This document shows positions 16,388 to 24,794 of a DNA stretch of 64,000 bases, piece by piece (the stretch's first letter is position 1; every line of letters starts with the position of its first letter). Under the pieces are notes generated by a model. The model did not search any database. It saw only the letters and a list, made by a program, of their open reading frames with translations, and was not told the origin of the DNA. Source of the stretch: Pseudolysinimonas_A sp039912695 (GTDB taxonomy: Bacteria; Actinomycetota; Actinomycetes; Actinomycetales; Microbacteriaceae); assembly GCF_039912695.1 (NCBI RefSeq), contig NZ_JBDSPJ010000021.1, positions 109,847-173,846 of the forward strand, read 5' to 3'. A program made the position numbers and the translations under genes.

Positions 16388-17336
16388 GGGTCGTGTCGTC
16401 GGGCTCGATCGTCACACCGAACCGCACGGTGAACTCGACGTCATCGTCGAAGGTGGTGACGGTGCCGTCGAACAGCGACTTCACGTCGACGGTCAGGTGG
16501 GCGGTGCCAGTGGTCGGGGGAACGCTCCACTGCCCGAAGGTCGCCGACGCAACAATGTCGAGGTTCGGGTAGTCGACGATCGACCAGGTCGGAGTCGAGA
16601 CGACGCGGTCCGCGATCGAATGGCCGAGCGGGCATCCGGTCGGAAAGAGCACGAGCTGCGTGGCACAGGTCGTGAGGGTGGCATCCACTTCTTTCATCAC
16701 CCGGCTCGCGAAGGCGGGCGACGGCTCGATGTCGAGGCTCTCCGCGATCGTGGACGAGGGTCGATCGGGGATGGCGACGACGGCTTCGGCCTGCAGGTAG
16801 GTCGAGGTGTGGTCGATCGTGTAGTCGCCGGGCACGAGTACGGCGTAGTCGACGGGATCGGCAGCATCCACTCCGCTGGTGGCGTCGATCCCGTTGATGG
16901 TGAAGCGCTGGTCGTGTTCAACGGTGAGGTGCAGCGTCGCGACCGGGGAGATCGCGAACTCCCACCTCGGAAAGATCGCGAAGCGGGTGCCCGCGGCGCG
17001 CACCGTGAAACTGCTCAGTCCGTCGCCACTCGGGGCACGCCAGGCGAACGTGACGACCGTGGTGCCGTCGTCGCCGGGCACCTCCGACACTTCACGCAGG
17101 TCGGTCAGTCCCACGAGCGCGCGGTCGTTGAGAAAGTCCGTGCGAGCTGCCGGGTCGACGGTCACTCCGGCGAGCCCGAGAGCTCCGGTGGCGTCACCCC
17201 GAGCGACCGCCTCGAGGTAGACGCGTACGAAACCGGCCGGGCCGAAGGTGGTCGCGTTGAGCGCCCACACGCCGCCGGTTGCTGCCGCGGTCGCGAGCAG
17301 AGCGGCGACCAGCCAGGGCACTACCGCGCGTCGCAC
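16359..17336 (-). CDS. Membrane-anchored extracytoplasmic protein of unknown function
   Basis: The product has 325 residues. One N-terminal hydrophobic helix (about 5-26) without a clear cleavage site precedes an extracytoplasmic domain rich in beta-forming sequence. AFVRVYLEAVARGDATGAL at about 34-52 resembles the start of NTF2/DUF4878-like secreted domains. Two cysteines (in TTCATQLV and PTGCPLGH, 13 residues apart) could form a disulfide. GTG 17336 is chosen because TAGGAT (17348-17343, minus strand) is 6 nt upstream. The 3' end overlaps ctaG by 29 nt, tail to tail. Confidence 0.6.
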   Translation of the reverse strand: MRRAVVPWLVAALLATAAATGGVWALNATTFGPAGFVRVYLEAVARGDATGALGLAGVTVDPAARTDFLNDRALVGLTDLREVSEVPGDDGTTVVTFAWRAPSGDGLSSFTVRAAGTRFAIFPRWEFAISPVATLHLTVEHDQRFTINGIDATSGVDAADPVDYAVLVPGDYTIDHTSTYLQAEAVVAIPDRPSSTIAESLDIEPSPAFASRVMKEVDATLTTCATQLVLFPTGCPLGHSIADRVVSTPTWSIVDYPNLDIVASATFGQWSVPPTTGTAHLTVDVKSLFDGTVTTFDDDVEFTVRFGVTIEPDDTTLRIVPHYDD

Positions 17337-17359
17337 CCTTGCATCCTACGAAAGCGCGA

Positions 17360-17641
17360 TCAGTTCGCTTCGAGCCGCTCGTCGAGATCGCGTTCGATCC
17401 GCTGGTTGTCGATGAACTCCTGGTAGTGATCGACCTGCTGTTTGTTGATCTCAGTTGTGCCGCCGCAGTTGACACAGGTCACGAAATACCGCGTCGAGAC
17501 AGGAAACAACGGGATGAAGAAGAGGGTGAACTTCGTCACGCGCTTAAAGATGCGCTGTGCGGCCTGCACCTTGCAGAAGCCACAGAGGAACGAAATGACC
17601 GCGAGGGCAATCGAGCTGGTGCGCGTACCGAAGATGATCAT
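17360..17641 (-). CDS. Small zinc-ribbon membrane-associated protein
   Basis: The product has 93 residues. The N-terminus MIIFGTRT and the CxxC pairs CGFC (20-23) and CVNCG (56-60) make a split zinc ribbon. A hydrophobic stretch FTLFFIPLFPVS (38-49) lies between them, and a charged helical tail follows. This matches the short actinobacterial zinc-ribbon proteins of unknown function that begin MIFFG. TAGCGT (17653-17648, minus strand) is 6 nt from the ATG. It is divergent from the helicase gene. Confidence 0.75.
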   Translation of the reverse strand: MIIFGTRTSSIALAVISFLCGFCKVQAAQRIFKRVTKFTLFFIPLFPVSTRYFVTCVNCGGTTEINKQQVDHYQEFIDNQRIERDLDERLEAN

Positions 17642-17706
17642 CTCCTCACGCTACTCGGCCTTCGGGTGGGGCCAAGGGATGCATTCACAAGGCCTAGAGT
17701 TGCCCG

Positions 17707-19005
17707 GTGGAGCTGCCCGACCTCTCGCCCGAACAGGCGGCAGTGGTCGCGGCGATCGAGAACACTCGGGACCACATCTTCGTCACCGGCCGCGCGGGCA
17801 CCGGCAAGTCGACGCTCTTGGAGTACCTCTCCTGGTTCTCGTCGCACACGCTCGCGATCTGCGCCCCCACCGGGGTTGCCGCGCTCAACGTCGGTGGCCA
17901 GACCATCCATTCGCTGTTCCGGTTGCCGATCGGCGTGATTGCCGATCACGACCTCGAGCAGCCGCCCGAGTTGCGCAAACTGCTGTCGGCGATCGACACC
18001 CTGGTGGTCGACGAGGTCTCGATGGTGAACGCCGACCTGCTGGATGCCATGGACCGCTCGCTGCGCCAAGCTCGGCAGCGCCCGCACGAGGCCTTCGGTG
18101 GGGTGCAGATCATCCTGTTCGGAGATCCGTATCAGTTGGCTCCGGTGCCGGGTGAGAACGAGGAGCGCGCCTACTTCGCCGATCACTACAAATCGATGTG
18201 GTTCTTCGACGCGAAAGTCTGGGACGAAGCCGACCTGCGCATCTACGAGTTGACGACGATCCATCGTCAGCACGAACTCGAGTTCAAGCGACTGCTCACC
18301 GCCGTGCGGCATGGCGCCGTGACCGCCGAGATGGCCGGGCGACTCAATGAGGTGGGGGCTCGTCCGGCGCCGACCGAGGGCGCGATCACCCTCGCCACGA
18401 CGAATGCCGCGGTGGCGAGGATCAACGCTCAGGGTCTCGGCCGCCTGCCGGGTATCTCGAGGTCGGCGGTCGCCGAGGTGACGGGCGAGTTCGGAAACCG
18501 CACCTTTCCGGCCGACGAGAAACTCGACCTGAAGCTCGGCGCCCAGGTGATGTTTCTGCGCAATGACACCGGCATGGATCGGCGCTGGGTGAACGGCACG
18601 ATTGGCGAGGTCGTCAGTATCGGTCGTGGCACGGTCACGGTGGAGGTCGATGGCGAAGACTTCGAGGTGCAACCCGCTGTCTGGGAGCGTTACAAGTACT
18701 CCTATGAGGCCGCGACGAAGACCCTGAAGAAGGATGTCGTGGCCGAGTTCACGCAATTTCCGTTGCGGTTGGCGTGGGCGGTCACCATCCATAAATCCCA
18801 GGGAAAAACTTATGACCGCGCGATCGTCGATCTCGGGCCGCGCTCGTTTGCGCCGGGGCAGACCTACGTCGCACTCAGCCGCATCACCGAGCTCGAGGGG
18901 CTCTACCTGACGAGGCCCCTGCGGCCCAGCGACATCATCGTCGACGACAACGTGCGGCGGTTCATGTCGAAGGTGCAGGCGATTCCCGGTATCCAGGCCG
19001 GCTGA
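17707..19005 (+). CDS. Pif1/RecD-like ATP-dependent DNA helicase
   Basis: The product has 432 residues. Walker A is GRAGTGKST (27-35), Walker B LVVDEVSMV, motif III FGDPYQLAPV and the C-terminal motif TIHKSQGKTYDRAIVDLG. This is superfamily 1B, Pif1-like, and a 5'-3' DNA helicase is expected. An SH3-like insertion region lies around TIGEVVSIGRGTVTVEVDG. It is a minimal version without large accessory domains. TAGAGT (17695-17700) is 6 nt before GTG 17707. No partner gene is evident. Confidence 0.85.
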   Translation: MELPDLSPEQAAVVAAIENTRDHIFVTGRAGTGKSTLLEYLSWFSSHTLAICAPTGVAALNVGGQTIHSLFRLPIGVIADHDLEQPPELRKLLSAIDTLVVDEVSMVNADLLDAMDRSLRQARQRPHEAFGGVQIILFGDPYQLAPVPGENEERAYFADHYKSMWFFDAKVWDEADLRIYELTTIHRQHELEFKRLLTAVRHGAVTAEMAGRLNEVGARPAPTEGAITLATTNAAVARINAQGLGRLPGISRSAVAEVTGEFGNRTFPADEKLDLKLGAQVMFLRNDTGMDRRWVNGTIGEVVSIGRGTVTVEVDGEDFEVQPAVWERYKYSYEAATKTLKKDVVAEFTQFPLRLAWAVTIHKSQGKTYDRAIVDLGPRSFAPGQTYVALSRITELEGLYLTRPLRPSDIIVDDNVRRFMSKVQAIPGIQAG

Positions 19006-19037
19006 CCGTAGGGTTGGCGGCTAGGGGGCGGCCGGTC

Positions 19038-19110
19038 GCGCTTGGCTGGAGCCATGCGCGGATGGACGGACATCGAGCGGGGTCCGACCACGCCTGGCTG
19101 GAGCCAAGCG
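19038..19110. repeat. Two copies of a TGGCTGGAGCCA inverted repeat between convergent genes
   Basis: Each copy is a near-palindrome with arms around GCGCTTGGCT/AGCCATGCGC (19038-19059) and CGCCTGGCT/AGCCAAGCG (19091-19110), both with a 2-nt GG centre. Centres are 52 bp apart. They sit in the 117-nt space between the 3' ends of the helicase and heme oxygenase genes. They lack T-tracts. They may be transcript-end hairpins or a dispersed palindromic element. Confidence 0.6.
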
Positions 19111-19122
19111 GGACCGTAAGCG

Positions 19123-19770
19123 CTACGCAGCGGCCTTCGCTGCCGCGAGATCTTCGAACAGGTCGGTGTTGAGGCGGTACGCGGTGATCACCTCGTCGAT
19201 GACCCGCTCAGACTCGTCCGTCTCCCAGTCGGCGGCGTCGAGCTGCTCGCGGTAGGTGTCTTTGAACGCGCGCGGGTCGGCGATCTGGTCGAACAGGTAG
19301 AACAGGATGCCGTTGGTCTCGAACCCGAAATAGCGCGACATCAGGCGGCCGATCGCCTGCCCACCGGAGAGGTCGCCGAGGTAGCGCGTGTAGTGGTGAG
19401 CGACGAAACCGCCGCCCCATCCTTCGGCTTCCACCTCGCGGATGCGGGCGACGTAGCGTTCGGTCGCGGGCACGGCGTGGATCTTTTCGCGCCAGTCGGG
19501 GCCGACCAGAAACTCCAGGTCGCTTTCGAGCGCCGGAAGACGCGTGAGCTGTTCGTTGATGAAGGGCGCGGCATCCGGGTCGTTGACGAACCGCGTCGCG
19601 GCGGCCTCAAGTGCTTCGTAGACGAAGTAATGCTGCGCGACGAGTGCGATGTAGTCGTCGCGGGTGCCGACGCCGGTCATCAGGTCGTGCATGAAGCCCG
19701 CCCCTTCGCTCTCGCCGTGACCGGTGCGGGTACGTTCGCGAAGCGCCTGAGAGAAGGGGATGACGGACAC
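19123..19770 (-). CDS. hmuO: Heme oxygenase (biliverdin-producing)
   Basis: The product (215 residues) opens the heme ring to biliverdin, CO and Fe2+. The proximal ligand is H18 in RTGHGESEG and the distal glycine-rich helix is LGDLSGGQAIGR (131-142). These mark the HmuO/HO-1 family. Length is normal. GTG 19770 is chosen because the family N-terminus (FSQALRERT) follows at once; no SD or TANNNT hexamer is convincing. The nearby DUF2470 gene suggests a small heme or iron cluster. No DtxR/IdeR box was recognised. Confidence 0.92.
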   Translation of the reverse strand: MSVIPFSQALRERTRTGHGESEGAGFMHDLMTGVGTRDDYIALVAQHYFVYEALEAAATRFVNDPDAAPFINEQLTRLPALESDLEFLVGPDWREKIHAVPATERYVARIREVEAEGWGGGFVAHHYTRYLGDLSGGQAIGRLMSRYFGFETNGILFYLFDQIADPRAFKDTYREQLDAADWETDESERVIDEVITAYRLNTDLFEDLAAAKAAA

Positions 19771-19832
19771 GGTCTCATGGTGCCACACGGGCTGAGCGCG
19801 ACCTAGTTCGTGGCGGAGGGGTGCACGGCGGG

Positions 19833-20309
19833 CTAGTGCCCGACGTGGGGTGGTGTGGGCACCGGGAGGTGATCGATGGCCCCGGTTGCCAACAGGGCAG
19901 GCACCGAGATGAGCGTGACGAGGAGTGCCGCCACGGCGATACCGATCGCGGGCCGACGGGATTCTCGGCCGGTCGGTCGACGCAACCCCATCGCGATTCC
20001 GACGGCAATGGCGAGATCGAGCAGCGTCGCGGCGAGCATCGGCAACAGCCGGGGTCCGCTGACCGAGGTGGCGAGAACCAGCACCCACGCGATCGGGGGC
20101 ACGAGGGCGCCGGCGAGGGTAATCCGGGGCGCGGGGAGACCGGGGCGGGAGACCGCGAGGACGCCCCACAGAATTTCGACCGCACCCACCACCCCGAGAC
20201 CGACGGCAAGCCCCACCTCGGCGCCGATCGCAAGTGCCAGGTGGATCAGCCCGGCCCCGAGTGCCGCGAATCCGAGAGAGCTGCGGGTGACGACACTCCA
20301 GGGGGTCAC
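19833..20309 (-). CDS. Four-helix membrane protein of unknown function
   Basis: The product (158 residues) has four predicted membrane helices (about 8-46 as a hairpin, 62-82 and 85-105, plus 120-145). It is glycine- and alanine-rich and ends with a short His-containing tail. No signature is recognised. The start is GTG 20309. It lies between the heme oxygenase and DUF2470 genes on the same strand, with gaps of 62 and 47 nt, so a role with them is possible but unproven. Confidence 0.6.
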   Translation of the reverse strand: MTPWSVVTRSSLGFAALGAGLIHLALAIGAEVGLAVGLGVVGAVEILWGVLAVSRPGLPAPRITLAGALVPPIAWVLVLATSVSGPRLLPMLAATLLDLAIAVGIAMGLRRPTGRESRRPAIGIAVAALLVTLISVPALLATGAIDHLPVPTPPHVGH

Positions 20310-20356
20310 GGCGCGTTGGGGGTCACGGATGCGGAGGGAGCGTCAGCGCACGTGGG

Positions 20357-20656
20357 TCAGTGCACTCGGGGGGTGACGCCGAGTTTTTCGCACGCGGCGT
20401 CGTAGAGCACGACGACCTCGCGGCGGATCTCGGGTCGTTCGCTCAGCGGGGCGCTGGGCCACGGGATGTGCAGCTGGTGCTCCTCGCCCTCGGCGACGTA
20501 CCGCCAGGTGCCGCCCTGCTCGTCGAGGTCGTTCATCGTCGCCTCAGTTGCTTCGCGCCCCGAGAAGGCCTTCACGATGAGCACGTTGTCGTCGACATGG
20601 TCGCCGTTCATGTGATTCAGCACCGCGTCGACCACTTCGGGAGAGAACACCGTCAT
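20357..20656 (-). CDS. DUF2470 domain protein (HugZ-like heme-utilisation domain)
   Basis: The product has 99 residues. VVDAVLNHMNGDHVDDNVLI at about 6-25 is the NHMN-DH signature of the DUF2470 domain. That domain forms the C-terminal half of HugZ-type heme oxygenases and is found alone in actinobacteria. With hmuO 0.6 kb away on the same strand, a role in heme binding or iron release is plausible. ATG 20656 has TACCGT (20668-20663, minus strand) 6 nt upstream. The upstream extension of the frame is not used. Confidence 0.8.
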   Translation of the reverse strand: MTVFSPEVVDAVLNHMNGDHVDDNVLIVKAFSGREATEATMNDLDEQGGTWRYVAEGEEHQLHIPWPSAPLSERPEIRREVVVLYDAACEKLGVTPRVH

Positions 20657-20681
20657 GCCCACACGGTAACTCAACGCTCCT

Positions 20682-20711
20682 GTGTGCCGGGATGGGGTGT
20701 GCCGGGATGGG
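20682..20711 (+). repeat. Perfect 15-bp tandem duplication in a divergent promoter region
   Basis: Units 20682-20696 and 20697-20711 are identical. They lie between the divergent starts of the DUF2470 gene (20656) and the hydrolase gene (20734). Either promoter could be affected. Confidence 0.85.
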
Positions 20712-20733
20712 GTTCTCGACTTACGCTCCTTCC

Positions 20734-21690
20734 ATGGATTCGCCCCGCCGCCGCCTCGATGCCATCGCCTGGATCGCGCTCGTGATCGCCGCCGCCGCCG
20801 TCGTCGTCGTTGTGTGGGCACTCGTCACGGAGTGGGGCGGCGTCACGCACGGCCACCCCGCGTACGGCGTCCTGCTGGGCCTCGCGGTGCTCGCGGCAAT
20901 CGTCGCCACTCTGCTCACGCTGCGCCGACGCGGTGTTGCCCGCCGGGGTGGCATCCGCAAGGTCGGCCGGATCGTGCTGCTAATCCTCGCCGTTGGCGGG
21001 GTCGCGCTGATCGCCTGGCTGCGCCCGCACTCGGCCCTCGAGCCAGCGCTCGCCGCGATGGAGTCTGGTGGCGGGATCACGGTGACCGAGACCGCGACCG
21101 AGATCGTCCTGGCGCCCGCAACACCCGGCTCGATCGCCGTGTTCTACCAGCCCGGAGCGCTCGTCGACCCCCGCGCCTATGCCGCGGTGCTGCGACCCGT
21201 GGCGGAGGCCGGCCACACAGTGGTCATCGCCAAGCAACCGCTCGGCATCGGGTTCCTGGCGCTCGGCGCCTTCGACGCGGCGCGGGCTGCGCATCCTGGA
21301 TTCGCGGGCTGGGTGCTTGCCGGTCATTCGCTCGGCGGGACGGTAGCGGCAATCGAAGCGGATGCCGCCGACGCGGATGCGGTGGCACCGGCCGTCGGCC
21401 TGGCGTTCTGCGCCTCCTACCCCGCTGGCGACATCAGCAGGTCATTGACGATCCCGGTCGAATCGATCTCGGGCACACGCGACGGACTGGCAACGCCTCA
21501 GAGCATTGCGGCCTCGCGGCCCAACCTGCCCTCGGATGCTGAGTTCACGATCATCGACGGCGCTGGGCACGCCCAGTGCGGCGACTACGGGTTGCAGTCG
21601 GGCGACGGTACCCCGTCGATCAGCGACGACGACGCGCGGTCTCAGATCTCGGCCGCGCTGGTTCGTTTCGTGGAGACGGTCGCGGGCTGA
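20734..21690 (+). CDS. Membrane-anchored alpha/beta hydrolase
   Basis: The product has 318 residues. Three predicted membrane helices come first (about 10-30, 45-63 and 78-97), then an alpha/beta-hydrolase domain with nucleophile elbow AGHSLGG (about 205-211), a SISGTRDGLAT acid region and IDGAGHAQCGDY supplying the histidine. This architecture is common in actinobacteria; the substrate is unknown. ATG 20734 is preferred because TACGCT (20722-20727) is 6 nt upstream; an ATG at 20692 falls inside the tandem repeat. Confidence 0.8.
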   Translation: MDSPRRRLDAIAWIALVIAAAAVVVVVWALVTEWGGVTHGHPAYGVLLGLAVLAAIVATLLTLRRRGVARRGGIRKVGRIVLLILAVGGVALIAWLRPHSALEPALAAMESGGGITVTETATEIVLAPATPGSIAVFYQPGALVDPRAYAAVLRPVAEAGHTVVIAKQPLGIGFLALGAFDAARAAHPGFAGWVLAGHSLGGTVAAIEADAADADAVAPAVGLAFCASYPAGDISRSLTIPVESISGTRDGLATPQSIAASRPNLPSDAEFTIIDGAGHAQCGDYGLQSGDGTPSISDDDARSQISAALVRFVETVAG

Positions 21691-21704
21691 CCAACAGCCC
21701 GCTC

Positions 21705-22781
21705 TTAGTGGCAGTGTCCGTCGTGGATCGACTTCGCAAGCGCATCAGTTTCGGCGGACATCAGGTACTGGGGGTAGCCCTGCGACCGAGCTTGAACGGC
21801 ATCGTAGTCAGCGCCGAGGTAGATGACGGAGTATGAGTTCGCCACACCCTCATTGTGGGAGCCAGTAATCGAAGGGCTGCCCGTGCCGCAGATTCCGAAA
21901 ATTTGCTCGTGCGAGAGCTCATGCTTGATCACATAGATGAAGTCGATGCGTGAATACTCCGCGGGGTAGTAGCTAGTAGCCGCGTTCACGTACACCACGG
22001 TCGGGCTATAGCCGCAGAACGCAGCGGCAACATTCGCGCTAGAAGAGCCTTCGGCTGATGGGCAGTACTTTTCGATCACTGAATAGTCGTAGTTGAGCAC
22101 CACGCCGAACTGGGCGGCGAGAAGCTCCGCGGCCCCCTGGTAGCTACCGTTGGCGTCGGTCTGCGGCTGGAAGTCGCGGGCGTATTGTTCCGGGTCGGCC
22201 GCGATCGGGTTGCCATCCGGAGAATTCGGCACGCCGTCCGATTCGTAGACCGTTCCGTCGTTCGAGACCCACCGAATGTGGGTCTCGAAGTCTTCTCCGG
22301 CAAGAAAGCGCCGCTCTGTCTCCAGAGTTTTGTCTTTGGCCGCAGCGATTTGTGCGTCCAGGTCCTCAGGATCGGTGCTGGTCAGATCGTCCATGAAAAT
22401 GAGCGCTGCCTTTTGGTCCGACAGGATGATGAAGAAGTTTTTGTAGTAGTCAGGGCTGCTCGTCAAGGGAACCGGGGTCAGATTGATGATCGTCCCGTCA
22501 GTGAGCGCGGCGTCATATTTGTCGTAGACCCCGTGGATGGTGTCGTACATGTCCTGCCATCCGGGGCGCTCCGACATGACGTAGACCGCGACGGGATCGG
22601 GCGATTCTTCGGCGACCTGGTGTGACGCATCCGACCAGAGCGAATTGATCCAGACACCGACAAACACCACGATCAGGATGGTGACGACGACGATGCTGCC
22701 GCAGGAGATCAGAAGCGCCTTGGCGAACGTGTTGTTGCTTCTCGGGGGCATCGGCGGTTGACCACTTGGGTATACGGACAT
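21705..22781 (-). CDS. Membrane-anchored putative HExxH metallopeptidase
   Basis: The product has 358 residues. A proline-rich cytoplasmic head and one membrane helix (about 20-45) precede an extracytoplasmic domain. HELSH at 287-291 is a zinc-binding HExxH motif. NEGVANSY with E311 is a fitting third ligand, as in gluzincins. No known peptidase family is recognised beyond this. Local base use is clearly more AT-rich than its neighbours (for example 21900-22100), which hints at transfer. TAGAGT (22793-22788, minus strand) is 6 nt from the ATG. Confidence 0.65.
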   Translation of the reverse strand: MSVYPSGQPPMPPRSNNTFAKALLISCGSIVVVTILIVVFVGVWINSLWSDASHQVAEESPDPVAVYVMSERPGWQDMYDTIHGVYDKYDAALTDGTIINLTPVPLTSSPDYYKNFFIILSDQKAALIFMDDLTSTDPEDLDAQIAAAKDKTLETERRFLAGEDFETHIRWVSNDGTVYESDGVPNSPDGNPIAADPEQYARDFQPQTDANGSYQGAAELLAAQFGVVLNYDYSVIEKYCPSAEGSSSANVAAAFCGYSPTVVYVNAATSYYPAEYSRIDFIYVIKHELSHEQIFGICGTGSPSITGSHNEGVANSYSVIYLGADYDAVQARSQGYPQYLMSAETDALAKSIHDGHCH

Positions 22782-22869
22782 TCCGAGACTCTATCGGGAT
22801 GGGGTTTCGCCCCCATTTCGCATTGCGGCCGAAAGGCAGAGGATGAAGGGAGCGATCAAAGGAGATCCC

Positions 22870-24441
22870 ATGTTCCGCAGCCCCTACCCCGACGAGGTCA
22901 TCCCGAATGTCAGCGTCTTCGACTTTCTGTTCGCCGACCTGAGTGCTGCCGACTCGGAGCGGGTTGCCCTGATCGACGGGCCGACCGGGGCGACCACGAC
23001 CTTCGGCGCGCTGGTTCAGCAGATCGAAGGGGTCGCGGGGGCGCTCGCCGCACGCGGCCTCGGAGTCGGGGATGTCGTGGCGCTGCACAGCGCCAACGTG
23101 CCGGCTTTCGCGGCGGTGTTTCACGGCATCCTGCGCTCGGGTGCGACCGCGACGACCCTCAACGCGCTGTATACCGCGGAGGAGATCGAGACCCAGTTGC
23201 GCGACTCGGGCGCGACGTTCATGTTTACGCTCAGCGTGCTCTACCCACAGGCGAAGGCGGCGTGCGACAACCTCGGAATCGACGCCGACCATCTCGTCGT
23301 GCTCGACGGGATGGAGGGTCACCAGAGCCTGCGCGACCTGCTCGGCGAGGGGCACGCGGCGCCCGCGGTGTCATTCGATCCCGCCACTCACGTTGCGGTG
23401 ATGCCCTACTCGTCCGGCACGACCGGGCTGCCCAAGGGCGTGCAACTCAGCCACCGCAACCTGGTCGCCAACGTCGTGCAGACCTATCCGGTGCTGGATG
23501 TCGTCGCGGACGATGTCGTGCTCGCCGTGCTGCCGTTCTTCCACATCTACGGCATGACCGTGCTGCTCAACATCGCGATCAAGAAGCGCGCGACGCTGGT
23601 CACGATGCCGCGGTTCGACCTCGTGCTATTCCTGACCTTGATCCAGGAGCACCGCTGCACGTACCTGTTCATCGCGCCGCCGATCGCGGTCGCGCTCGCG
23701 AAGCACCCGCTGATCGACGAGTACGACCTGTCGAGCGTGCGCGCCATCCTCTCCGGTGCGGCGCCGATCGGGGCCGACCTGATGGCGGCCGTCGCGACCC
23801 GACTCGGTGCCCGGATGCGGCAGGGCTACGGGATGTCGGAGGCCAGCCCGGTCACACACGTGCACCCGCCGGAGCGCGACGACCTCTCGATGGGGTCGAT
23901 CGGAGTGCCGATCGCGAACACCGAGATCCGGTTGGTGTCGGTCGACTCGGGTGGCGACGTCGAGTTGCCTGCTGACGGCGTCAGCGAGCCCGGCGAGATC
24001 TGGGTGCGCGGTCCGCAGGTGATGCTCGGCTACCTAGGCCGCGAGGAGGCAACCCGCGAAACCGTGGATGCCGACGGCTGGCTGCACACCGGCGACATCG
24101 CGACGGTCGGTGCGAAAGGCGAGTTCTACATCGTCGACCGGCTGAAGGAACTCATCAAGTACAAGGGCTACCAGGTCGCGCCGGCCGAACTCGAAGCGCT
24201 GCTGCTCACGCATCCCGACATCACCGATGCCGCCGTGGTCGGTGCGACGGATGAGGACGGGCAGGAGTTCCCGCGCGCCTTCGTCGTGCGTCGGGAGGGC
24301 GCCGAACTCGACGGCCCGATGGTGATGGACTTCGTCGCCGAACACGTCGCGCCGCACAAGAAGGTGCGCGAGGTGGAGTTCATTGACGTCGTGCCGAAGT
24401 CGTCGTCGGGGAAGATCCTGCGGAAAGACCTCCGCCGCTGA
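22870..24441 (+). CDS. 4-coumarate-CoA-ligase-like acyl-CoA synthetase
   Basis: The product (523 residues) is an ANL-superfamily enzyme that adenylates a carboxylate and transfers it to CoA. The P-loop is YSSGTTGLPKG (about 179-189), then QGYGMSEASP, the hinge YIVDRLKELIKYKGYQV and catalytic KSSSGKILRKDL at the end. It is closest in layout to 4CL-type ligases, which act on aromatic or medium-chain acids. ATG 22870 has a strong AAAGGAG ribosome-binding site 6 nt upstream, so it is preferred to ATG 22843. It is divergent from the HExxH gene. Confidence 0.88.
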   Translation: MFRSPYPDEVIPNVSVFDFLFADLSAADSERVALIDGPTGATTTFGALVQQIEGVAGALAARGLGVGDVVALHSANVPAFAAVFHGILRSGATATTLNALYTAEEIETQLRDSGATFMFTLSVLYPQAKAACDNLGIDADHLVVLDGMEGHQSLRDLLGEGHAAPAVSFDPATHVAVMPYSSGTTGLPKGVQLSHRNLVANVVQTYPVLDVVADDVVLAVLPFFHIYGMTVLLNIAIKKRATLVTMPRFDLVLFLTLIQEHRCTYLFIAPPIAVALAKHPLIDEYDLSSVRAILSGAAPIGADLMAAVATRLGARMRQGYGMSEASPVTHVHPPERDDLSMGSIGVPIANTEIRLVSVDSGGDVELPADGVSEPGEIWVRGPQVMLGYLGREEATRETVDADGWLHTGDIATVGAKGEFYIVDRLKELIKYKGYQVAPAELEALLLTHPDITDAAVVGATDEDGQEFPRAFVVRREGAELDGPMVMDFVAEHVAPHKKVREVEFIDVVPKSSSGKILRKDLRR

Positions 24442-24452
24442 GATTCGGCGGA
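24431..24452 (+). terminator. Possible terminator hairpin over the acyl-CoA ligase stop
   Basis: A 7-bp perfect stem TCCGCCG/CGGCGGA (24431-24437 with 24446-24452) has an 8-nt loop that contains the TGA stop. There is no T-tract. It lies between the convergent ligase and hepT-like genes. Confidence 0.4.
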
Positions 24453-24458
24453 TGGGAT

Positions 24459-24794
24459 TCAGCTCAACAACGCCAAGGCGACTGCGGGGAACTGCACGGC
24501 GATCGCCTGCCACAAGATCTCTTCGTCGGTGCCGTCGTAGTCGTGCGCGATGAAATTGCGCACCGCACGGATGCCCCTCCAATCAACCTCAGGGTGGGTT
24601 TGCCGGAACGGCTCGGACAGCCGATCGGCCGCCGCTGACAGGTCAACGAGTAGAGATCGCGCGATGCGGCGCTGCTCATCATCCGCAGGGTCGACGAAGT
24701 GAGCGTGGCCACGGTCGACCACGCGTTGCGCACTGGCGGCGAAGCGGGCGATGTCGGCAAGGATCGCGGGGGTGCGATCCAGGTCGTCGGTCAT
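24459..24794 (-). CDS. HepT-like HEPN toxin (DUF86)
   Basis: The product (111 residues) is an all-helical HEPN protein with the R-x4-H-x-Y catalytic motif RNFIAHDY (R79, H84, Y86). HepT proteins act as RNases and are neutralised when the partner MNT nucleotidyltransferase AMPylates the tyrosine. The upstream MNT gene overlaps it by 4 nt, the usual operon order. The active-site residues are intact. This is a two-gene toxin-antitoxin system of the HEPN-MNT class. Confidence 0.85.
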   Translation of the reverse strand: MTDDLDRTPAILADIARFAASAQRVVDRGHAHFVDPADDEQRRIARSLLVDLSAAADRLSEPFRQTHPEVDWRGIRAVRNFIAHDYDGTDEEILWQAIAVQFPAVALALLS

